A model generated the notes under the pieces. That model saw only the letters and a list, made by a program, of their open reading frames with translations. It was not told the DNA's origin and ran no database searches. A DNA stretch of 10,804 nt, taken from Phycisphaerales bacterium (GTDB lineage Bacteria; Planctomycetota; Phycisphaerae; Sedimentisphaerales; Anaerohalosphaeraceae). Position numbers and translations under genes: made by a program. The stretch is taken from the NCBI GenBank assembly GCA_003152975.1, contig PMBP01000449.1, positions 1-10,804 of the forward strand, in the 5' to 3' direction. This document shows, one piece after another, positions 5,740 through 10,804 of this stretch (its first letter is position 1; the number at the start of each line of letters is the position of its first letter).

Positions 5740-6978
5740 TCAGAGGTCCTCGTCGAGCAAATGTCCAAACCTGTGTTTTTTTGTCTTCAAATACTGCAAA
5801 TTGTGTTCGCCCGGCTGCACCCGCAGCGGGACTTGTTCGACGACCTGGATTCCGTACACCTGCAGGCGGTTGACCTTCTTGGGATTGTTGGTCAGGATCC
5901 GCACCCGGCTCAGGCCCAGGTCGCGGCAGATCTGCGCCCCGACCCCGTAATCCCGCTTGTCGGCCTGAAATCCCAGCCGCAGGTTGGCATCCACCGTATC
6001 CAGCCCTTCCTCCTGCAGCTTGTAGGCGTGCAGCTTGTTGACCAGTCCGATGCCGCGTCCTTCCTGGCGCAGGTAGATCAGCGCCCCCTTGCCCTCCTGC
6101 TCGATCATCTTCATGGCCGTGACGAGCTGATTGCCGCACTCGCACCGCTGCGAATGGAACAGATCGCCCGTCATGCACTCCGAATGCACGCGGATCAGCA
6201 CCGGCTCATCGCACGGGACGACGCGGCCGGTCGCGTCGCGTTCGCCGATCCCGCCCTTGCACAGGGCCAGGTGCGGCTCCAGAGTTCCCGGCCCCTCGTA
6301 CCCGATCATCCGGAAGATGCCGTAGTCCGTCGGCATCCGCACCGACTCGATCCGCTGGACCAGGCACTCCCTCTGCAGCCGGTACTCGATCAGCTTGGCC
6401 ACCGAGGCGATCTTCAGGTGATGCTGGTCGCAATACGGCAGCAGGTCGGGCACGCGGGCCATGGTCCCGTCGTCGTTGATGATCTCGCAGATCACGCCGG
6501 CCGGTTTCATTCCCGCCAGTCGCATCAGGTCCACGGCGCCTTCGGTTTGTCCGGCCCGCACCAGCACGCCGCCATCGCGGGCCCGCAGCGGGAAAATATG
6601 GCCCGGCTTGGCCAATTCCGCCGCACGGGTTTCGTCGGCGACAGCCACCTGGATCGTGCGAGCGCGGTCGGCGGCGCTGATGCCGGTGGAGATGCCTTCC
6701 CTCGCATCGATGCTCACGGTGAAGGCCGTACCGAACTTGGTCGTGTTGTCCAGGGTCTGGGCATGGAGCCCCAGCCGATCGCACCGCTCCTCGGTCATCG
6801 GCAGGCAGATCAGACCCCGTCCGTACCGCGCCATGAAGTTGATGTGTTCCGGCGTGACCGTCTCGGCCGCCACGACCAGATCGCCTTCGTTTTCGCGGTC
6901 CTCATCATCGACCAGGACGATCATTCGCCCCTGTCGAAGCTCGTTTAATATCTCCGGGATGTCGCTGAATGTCGCCAT
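5740..6978 (-). CDS. ribBA: Bifunctional 3,4-dihydroxy-2-butanone-4-phosphate synthase / GTP cyclohydrolase II
   Basis: A 412-residue cytoplasmic fusion enzyme making both starting compounds of riboflavin: dihydroxybutanone phosphate from ribulose 5-phosphate (RibB, about 1-205) and the pyrimidine precursor from GTP (RibA, about 210-400). The RibB part shows [11 protein letters not shown] (E29 is the metal-binding Glu), [17 protein letters not shown] and [10 protein letters not shown]. The RibA part shows [20 protein letters not shown] with zinc ligands C268, C279 and C281 in the same spacing as E. coli C54/C65/C67. [12 protein letters not shown] and ILTNNPKKV follow. One oddity: the RibB motif usually read GHTEA is GQTEG here, placing Gln at position 144 where E. 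coli has metal ligand H153. The start at ATG 6978 is supported by AAGGA 4 nt upstream and conserved [15 protein letters not shown] strong promoter lies about 50 bp upstream. The leader is too short for an FMN riboswitch. Confidence 0.96.
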   Translation of the reverse strand: MATFSDIPEILNELRQGRMIVLVDDEDRENEGDLVVAAETVTPEHINFMARYGRGLICLPMTEERCDRLGLHAQTLDNTTKFGTAFTVSIDAREGISTGISAADRARTIQVAVADETRAAELAKPGHIFPLRARDGGVLVRAGQTEGAVDLMRLAGMKPAGVICEIINDDGTMARVPDLLPYCDQHHLKIASVAKLIEYRLQRECLVQRIESVRMPTDYGIFRMIGYEGPGTLEPHLALCKGGIGERDATGRVVPCDEPVLIRVHSECMTGDLFHSQRCECGNQLVTAMKMIEQEGKGALIYLRQEGRGIGLVNKLHAYKLQEEGLDTVDANLRLGFQADKRDYGVGAQICRDLGLSRVRILTNNPKKVNRLQVYGIQVVEQVPLRVQPGEHNLQYLKTKKHRFGHLLDEDL

Positions 6979-7028
6979 GCGTTCCTTATCCGTTCCGGCG
7001 ACCGGCCCTCCGGCCACCTTGAATGCGT

Positions 7029-7057
7029 ACTATACCGTATTGTCGCGGTAATGTAAA
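7029..7057 (-). promoter_or_regulatory. Sigma-70-type promoter of ribBA
   Basis: On the minus strand TTTACA (7057-7052, 5/6 match to the -35 consensus) is followed after exactly 17 bp by TATAGT (7034-7029, 5/6 match to -10). Transcription should begin near 7022, giving a leader of about 43 nt, which is too short for an FMN riboswitch. It points away from the pdxJ promoter, so the region is a divergent promoter. Confidence 0.7.
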
Positions 7058-7131
7058 CCGCGTGCCCCTATCGTCGTAAATCCAGACGAATTCCGTCGCG
7101 CTGAATGTGCAGAAAAACTGTCCATATGCGT

Positions 7132-7159
7132 AATAGTCAATATTCAATAGTCACTATTC
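7132..7159. repeat. Imperfect tandem repeat: 2 x 14 bp AATAGTCAMTATTC (4 heptamers, TTGAMTA on minus strand)
   Basis: AATAGTCAATATTC (7132-7145) is followed directly by AATAGTCACTATTC (7146-7159), one mismatch in 14. Read on the minus strand this is four heptamers close to TTGAMTA. It is followed by the near-palindrome AATTTGAAATT (7160-7170). The AT-rich block ends just upstream of the pdxJ -35 box, where it could also act as an UP element. It resembles the TYGAAAA array at 5694-5721. Confidence 0.75.
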
Positions 7160-7175
7160 AATTTGAAATTCATTC

Positions 7176-7203
7176 TTGCCCCCCCACCCGCTTGTGGTAT
7201 AAT
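7176..7203 (+). promoter_or_regulatory. Extended -10 promoter of pdxJ(-dapA)
   Basis: A perfect TATAAT at 7198-7203 is preceded by TGG (7195-7197), giving an extended -10 element TGnTATAAT. TTGCCC at 7176-7181 (4/6 match) lies 16 bp upstream as a -35 box. The start of transcription should be near 7210, about 30 nt before the pdxJ ATG. No other promoter is obvious before dapA, so it probably serves both genes. Confidence 0.7.
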
Positions 7204-7238
7204 GCCCCCGCGAATTCGAGAAATCCTCAAGGACTGGT

Positions 7239-7976
7239 ATGGCCGTTTTGAATGTCAATATCGATCATGTCGCCACGATTCGTCAGGCCCGCCGGGCCGA
7301 CGAACCGGACCCGGTCTGGGCGGCCGTCGAATGCGAGCTGGCCGGCGCCAACGGCATCACTGTCCACCTTCGACAGGATCGCCGCCACATCAACGACCGC
7401 GATGCCGAGGTCCTCAAGCGGACCGTCGCCTGCAAGTTCAATCTTGAAATGTGCCTGGCCGAACCCATCGTCAAGATTGCCGAGCGGATTTGTCCCGATC
7501 AGGTCACCATCGTCCCCGAACGCCGGGAGGAACTGACCACCGAAGGGGGCCTCGACAGCGTTGGGGGGCTCAAGCGGCTGACCGCCGTCGTCAAGCGGAT
7601 GCACCGCAAGGGTATCTGCGTCAGCGCCTTTATCACGCCGGACACCGAGCAGATCCTCGCCTCGGCCGAGGCCGGCTGTGACGCCGTCGAACTGCACACC
7701 GGCGCCTATTCCAACGCCCGCACGGATGCCCAGGTCGAACGGCAGCTCAACGAGCTGCGCGACGCCCGCGACACCGCGCGGTCCGCGGGTCTGATCGTCC
7801 ATGCCGGGCACGGCCTGACCTATCGCAATATCGGCCCCGTCGCGGCCATCGAGGGCCTCGGCGAATTCAACATCGGTCACAGCATCGTGGCGCGAGCGGT
7901 CCTGGTCGGCATGCGCAAGGCCACCCGGGATATGATCCGCCTCATCGACAAATACAATACGGGCCCGAAGGCCTGA
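7239..7976 (+). CDS. pdxJ: Pyridoxine 5'-phosphate synthase PdxJ
   Basis: A 245-residue TIM-barrel enzyme that condenses 1-deoxyxylulose 5-phosphate with 3-amino-2-oxopropyl phosphate to pyridoxine 5'-phosphate, the ring-forming step of the DXP-dependent vitamin B6 pathway. The N-terminus LNVNIDHVATIRQAR is diagnostic. Catalytic residues align with E. coli at identical positions: H43 in GITVHLRQDRRHI, E70 in FNLEMCLAEP and H191 in VHAGHGLTYRN. Other conserved parts are IVPERREELTTEGGLD, ELHTGAYSNA and FNIGHSIVARAVLVGM. Length is normal. ATG 7239 has AAGGA 5 nt upstream. The gene is first in a unit with dapA, which begins 67 bp later, and is driven by the extended -10 promoter. Its presence implies the organism uses the PdxA/PdxJ route rather than the PdxS/PdxT route. 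Confidence 0.97.
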   Translation: MAVLNVNIDHVATIRQARRADEPDPVWAAVECELAGANGITVHLRQDRRHINDRDAEVLKRTVACKFNLEMCLAEPIVKIAERICPDQVTIVPERREELTTEGGLDSVGGLKRLTAVVKRMHRKGICVSAFITPDTEQILASAEAGCDAVELHTGAYSNARTDAQVERQLNELRDARDTARSAGLIVHAGHGLTYRNIGPVAAIEGLGEFNIGHSIVARAVLVGMRKATRDMIRLIDKYNTGPKA

Positions 7977-7988
7977 TCACTGGACCGT

Positions 7989-8013
7989 CGGCCGGACGAT
8001 TCGGCCGCGGCCG
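7989..8013 (+). other. GC-rich inverted repeat between pdxJ and dapA
   Basis: CGGCCG (7989-7994) recurs at 8002-8007 and can pair with it around a 7-nt loop. A third copy overlaps at 8008-8013 (CGGCCGCGGCCG in all), allowing alternative pairings. No T-run follows, so termination is unlikely. It may modulate readthrough or mRNA stability, or be simple GC-rich spacer. Confidence 0.3.
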
Positions 8014-8043
8014 CAATCACAAAAGAAAATGCGGGAGAATGCT

Positions 8044-8916
8044 ATGTTCAGCGGTTGTATGGTGGCTCTGATCACCCCGTTCCATGACGGCGAAGTGGAT
8101 TTCCAAACCCTCGACGAACTGGTGGAATTCCACCTCAAGAGCGGCACCGACGCCATCGTCCCCGTCGGCACCACCGGCGAATCGCCCACCCTCGACTACG
8201 AAGAGCACAAGCAGGTCATCGAGCGGGTCGTCCACGCCGTCGAGGGCCGCATCCCCGTTATCGCCGGAACCGGCTCCAACTCCACCGCCGAGGCCATCGA
8301 GCTGACCGCCCACGCCAAGAAGGTCGGCGCCGACGCCTCCCTGCAGGTTTGCCCCTACTACAACAAGCCCACGCAGGAGGGTTTCTACCAGCACTTCAAG
8401 GCCATCGCCGAGGAAGTCGATATTCCGCTGGTTCTCTACAACATCCCCAGCCGCTGCGGCGCGGGTATGACCCCGGATACCATTGTGCGTCTCTCGGAGA
8501 TCGAAAACATCGTCGCCATCAAGGAGGCCACCGGCTCGCTCGACCAGGCCAGCGAGATCGCGTCCCGCTGCGACCTGACGATCCTCTCGGGCGACGATTC
8601 GCTGACGCTGCCGATCGCCTCAGTCGGCGGCAAGGGCGTCATCAGTGTCGTGGCCAACATTGTCCCCACCGATGTCAAGGCCATGACCGACCTGATTCTC
8701 GAGGGCGATCTGGTCTCGGCGCGGAAGTGGCACAACAAGCTGTTCGTGCTGGCTAAAAGTTTGCTGAGTATGGCGACCAACCCGATCCCGATCAAGGCCG
8801 CCATGGCGATGCTCGAGATGGCCTCCGAAGAAATGCGCCTGCCGATGGTCCCCCTGGAAGATGGCAAGCGAAACGAACTCCGCAAGATTCTGACGGCCTA
8901 CGGCCTCCTGGCCTGA
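8044..8916 (+). CDS. dapA: 4-hydroxy-tetrahydrodipicolinate synthase DapA
   Basis: A 290-residue TIM-barrel aldolase that condenses pyruvate with aspartate semialdehyde, the first committed step of lysine and diaminopimelate (peptidoglycan) synthesis. K160 in VAIKEATGS is the Schiff-base lysine. Y132 and R137 in LYNIPSRCG match the catalytic Tyr and substrate-binding Arg, and T43/T44 in PVGTTGESPTLD match the proton-relay Thr. CPYYNKPTQEGFYQHF has Cys where Thr or Ser is common, and SRCG replaces the usual SRTG; both look tolerable. Length is normal. I chose ATG 8044 because GGGAG (8033-8037) is 6 nt upstream and MFSGCMVALITPF matches the family N-terminus. ATG 8029 would add 5 residues and has a poorer ribosome site. 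It follows pdxJ by 67 bp and converges with the glycosyltransferase gene, 32 bp away. Confidence 0.96.
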   Translation: MFSGCMVALITPFHDGEVDFQTLDELVEFHLKSGTDAIVPVGTTGESPTLDYEEHKQVIERVVHAVEGRIPVIAGTGSNSTAEAIELTAHAKKVGADASLQVCPYYNKPTQEGFYQHFKAIAEEVDIPLVLYNIPSRCGAGMTPDTIVRLSEIENIVAIKEATGSLDQASEIASRCDLTILSGDDSLTLPIASVGGKGVISVVANIVPTDVKAMTDLILEGDLVSARKWHNKLFVLAKSLLSMATNPIPIKAAMAMLEMASEEMRLPMVPLEDGKRNELRKILTAYGLLA

Positions 8917-8948
8917 GCGCTCGGATCCTTGCCAAATACCGTTACAAT

Positions 8949-10118
8949 CTAACCCGTATGTCCCGAATCAATCCCGGCCGCTGCGGCGGCCGGTTTGTTT
9001 TGGGCCTGGTACCAGGTCTGGGCGTGCTGGTAAATGCGGATCATCTCCTCCGTCATCCGGCTCACCGAGTGGTGTTGTCGCATGTAGTCCTGCGCCCCCC
9101 GCGCCAGCGACTGGGCGTAGTCCTTCTGCGTCAGCAATTTCTGCATGCACGCGTAGATGCTGTATTCGTCGGCCGGATCAAAGTACTCGGCGGCCTTCCC
9201 AGGGATCAGCGTCGCCTCCAGCCCGTCCTTGGAAAGCGCCACCGCCATCCCCACGCTCATCGCGTCCAGCAGCGCCGAGTTGATATCCAGCGGCCGGCCC
9301 GACTGGAGGAACAGGTCCGCCGCCGACAACACCGTCTGCAGCGGTTCGATCACCGGCGCCACCGTCACCATCCGCGACAATCCCAGCTTCCGGATCGTCT
9401 GGTGAATCGCCCCCGACGCCTTGCCCTGCCCCAGAATCGCCAGCGCAAAATCGTGCCCGTCAATTGCCAAATGCCGCACCGCGCTGAGCAGCGTCTCAAA
9501 AAACCGCTCGTTCTCCAGCGGCTGTACCGCAATCACGCTGGTCTGCCGTTTGGGTTGCGCATAGCACGCACAGCGATCCTCCACGAAATCGCCGGCGCTG
9601 ACCTGGCAGATCGACGCCGCCATCGACGGGTACTCCCGGCCCAGCCGCTGGGCGACTCTCGCCGTCGTCCCGATCAACCGCCCGCAATGCGTTGTCCGAA
9701 CCTTCGGCCGAAACAGCATCCGCGGCCACCGCGTGAAGGTCGCAACATACGGAACCTCCAGCGCCTCGGCCAGTCCCTCCGTCAGCCCGATCCGCCGGGG
9801 CGACAGGCAATGCAGCACCGTCGGGGCCAGATCCTCCAGCATCTCCAGCAGCAATGCAAAATTCTGCATCCACAATAATGGAATTCGAAACACCGGGTAC
9901 TCGGCCACCTCCACCGACGGGCTGAGGATTTCCGACCCCTTCAGCGATCCGGGCCCGGCGACGATCGGCGAAAATCCGTCCGACACCAAGGCCACCAAAA
10001 ATCGCCGAAGCATCGACGCGTTCTCCGACAAAAACGCCGCATCGACGATCAACGCCGGCCTCACCTGCGACGATACCGGGATCGGCTGTTCTTCGGTTTG
10101 GGCGGTTTCATCCGACAT
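8949..10118 (-). CDS. Glycosyltransferase-like protein (GT-B fold, GT4-type), degenerate donor-site motif
   Basis: A 389-residue protein with the two-lobed organisation of GT-B glycosyltransferases. The N-terminal lobe (about 20-190) has PALIVDAAFLSENASMLRRFLVALVSDGF, TVLHCLSPRR and VPYVATFTRWPRML. The C-terminal lobe (about 210-370) has SVIAVQPLENERFFETLLSAVRHL, FALAILGQG, VTVAPVIEPLQTVLSAADLFLQSGR and SALLDAMSVGMAVALS. The latter aligns with the E-x7-E nucleotide-sugar motif region, but both Glu appear to be Asp with altered spacing (D278 and D285). No membrane segment or signal peptide is visible, so it should be cytoplasmic. The C-terminus is an Ala-rich tail. ATG 10118 has AAAGGT about 8 nt upstream. 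Substrate is unknown and activity is uncertain. It lies 107 bp downstream of the panB-like gene on the same strand. Confidence 0.72.
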   Translation of the reverse strand: MSDETAQTEEQPIPVSSQVRPALIVDAAFLSENASMLRRFLVALVSDGFSPIVAGPGSLKGSEILSPSVEVAEYPVFRIPLLWMQNFALLLEMLEDLAPTVLHCLSPRRIGLTEGLAEALEVPYVATFTRWPRMLFRPKVRTTHCGRLIGTTARVAQRLGREYPSMAASICQVSAGDFVEDRCACYAQPKRQTSVIAVQPLENERFFETLLSAVRHLAIDGHDFALAILGQGKASGAIHQTIRKLGLSRMVTVAPVIEPLQTVLSAADLFLQSGRPLDINSALLDAMSVGMAVALSKDGLEATLIPGKAAEYFDPADEYSIYACMQKLLTQKDYAQSLARGAQDYMRQHHSVSRMTEEMIRIYQHAQTWYQAQNKPAAAAAGIDSGHTG

Positions 10119-10225
10119 GTCGGCAGACCTTTATGCGAAATGCAATAATGACTCTGTAGGTCGATAAATAGGAAATATCCAACAGTCGCCTGTGAGTTGT
10201 CGTGTCTAATAAGGGAGTCCCCATG

Positions 10226-10804
10226 TCAGGATTCCCCCTCCCGTCCGCCGCCCATCATTTCCGTCAGTTTCTCGAATTGCCCGGCCTTGATGTGGTAGCA
10301 GTGCTCGTCATCCGGAAACGCCCCCAGCCGCACCTGCCGTGCATAATCGCCCACCGCCTCGGTGATCGGGCCCGAGAGATCGACATACGCCTTGGAGAAC
10401 TTCGGCCGCGCACACGGGCTGATCCCCAGAATATCCGACAGGATCAAAATCTGCCCATCGCAGTCCGGCCCCGACCCGCAACTGATTACCGGCACCGACA
10501 CCCGCTTGGTAATCAAACCCGCCACCTCCCGGGCCGTCCCCTCGATCAGAAGGGCGCTGGCCCCGGCCGCAACCATCTGCTCGGCGCTGAGGATCAGCTC
10601 ATACGCCAGATCCGCCGTCGTCCCCTCCGCCCGCAACCGTCCCTGCTTGATGATGCCCTGCGGCCGGATCCCGATATGCGCCATCACCGGCATCCCCGCG
10701 TCGCTAACCCCTTTAATGACATCGAGATACGCGTTGCTCGCCTCGATCTTGATCACCTGGGCCCCCGCCTCCTGCACAAACCGCCCGGCATTCCGCACCG
10801 CATC
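10226..10804 (-). CDS. panB: 3-methyl-2-oxobutanoate hydroxymethyltransferase (PanB-like), 5' end beyond window
   Basis: The C-terminal 192 residues of a ketopantoate hydroxymethyltransferase-family TIM barrel, which makes ketopantoate in pantothenate/coenzyme A synthesis. Family landmarks: AGAQVIKIEAS (substrate Lys and metal Glu, visible residues 19 and 21), AHIGIRPQG, LLIEGTAREVAGLIT (Glu equivalent to E. coli catalytic E181), GSGPDCDGQILILSDILGIS, ARPKFSKAYVDL and GAFPDDEHCYHI. Several normally constant residues differ: KxEGG is KIEAS, CGHxGLTPQ is MAHIGIRPQ, and IGIGAG is ISCGSG. The catalytic residues are kept, so activity on ketoisovalerate or a related substrate is plausible, but it may be a divergent paralogue. 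The reading frame is open to the window end, and the metal-binding N-terminal half cannot be seen. The glycosyltransferase-like gene follows downstream. Confidence 0.8.
   Translation of the reverse strand, partial: DAVRNAGRFVQEAGAQVIKIEASNAYLDVIKGVSDAGMPVMAHIGIRPQGIIKQGRLRAEGTTADLAYELILSAEQMVAAGASALLIEGTAREVAGLITKRVSVPVISCGSGPDCDGQILILSDILGISPCARPKFSKAYVDLSGPITEAVGDYARQVRLGAFPDDEHCYHIKAGQFEKLTEMMGGGREGES

Noticed and set aside
5761..6948. 395-codon open frame on the plus strand opposite ribBA
   Set aside because: A shadow frame rich in His, Gln, Arg and Pro, without family motifs. ribBA on the other strand has all expected motifs, a promoter and a ribosome site.
6979..7028. FMN riboswitch in the ribBA leader
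   Set aside because: The leader predicted from the TTTACA/TATAGT promoter is only about 43 nt, and no conserved RFN sequence blocks are seen.
7132..7170. CRISPR array or mobile-element end
   Set aside because: Units are only 7 or 14 bp with no spacers, and no transposase or cas genes are present in the window.
8958..9878. 306-codon open frame on the plus strand opposite the glycosyltransferase gene
   Set aside because: Arg/Pro/His-rich translation typical of an antisense shadow; the minus-strand protein has a coherent GT-B pattern.
10223..10804. Antisense open frame starting at ATG 10223 with AAGGGAG 5 nt upstream, open to the window end opposite panB
   Set aside because: The ribosome site is tempting, but the translation is Arg/Pro/His-rich and lacks motifs, and panB on the other strand is clearly coding. 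It would need expression data to revive.

Overview
This window looks like a chromosomal segment of a GC-rich bacterium. Planctomycetota (Phycisphaerae-like) is my best guess. It rests on the ECF sigma factor paired with a zinc-less membrane anti-sigma protein, the lineage-restricted lipoprotein, the unusual chaperone gene order and the AT-rich repeats in GC-rich DNA. No rRNA or unambiguous marker gene is present, so the assignment is tentative. There are no tRNAs, CRISPR arrays, insertion sequences or phage genes. Most genes are housekeeping.

Layout: (1) 1-2819, plus strand: a chaperone cluster with the 3' end of groEL, then dnaJ, grpE and an FmdB-type zinc-ribbon protein. A perfect 12-bp hairpin separates groEL from dnaJ, and dnaK is not here. 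(2) 2829-6978, minus strand: read in the direction of transcription, ribBA (bifunctional riboflavin enzyme), a putative lipoprotein, an ECF sigma factor, its ATGA-overlapping membrane anti-sigma partner, and an ISOC1/2-like isochorismatase-fold hydrolase. The last gene converges on the chaperone cluster. (3) 6979-7238: a divergent promoter region with good sigma-70-type boxes for ribBA and pdxJ and an AT-rich heptamer repeat. (4) 7239-8916, plus strand: pdxJ (pyridoxal phosphate synthesis) and dapA (lysine/diaminopimelate synthesis). (5) 8949-10804, minus strand: a GT-B glycosyltransferase-like protein and, upstream of it, a divergent panB running off the window.

Functionally the segment joins protein folding (GroEL, DnaJ, GrpE), cofactor synthesis (riboflavin, PLP, possibly pantothenate), lysine/cell-wall precursor synthesis and one envelope-signalling module (sigma/anti-sigma plus lipoprotein). 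I see no clear new defence or mobile system. The points most worth a second look are two AT-rich arrays of four heptamers (TYGAAAA and TTGAMTA types), one of which forms the 5' end of the lipoprotein gene; that lipoprotein's lack of a normal start codon; the sigma/anti-sigma pair with an uncharacterised exported domain; a His-to-Gln change at a RibB metal-ligand position; and a PanB with altered family motifs.
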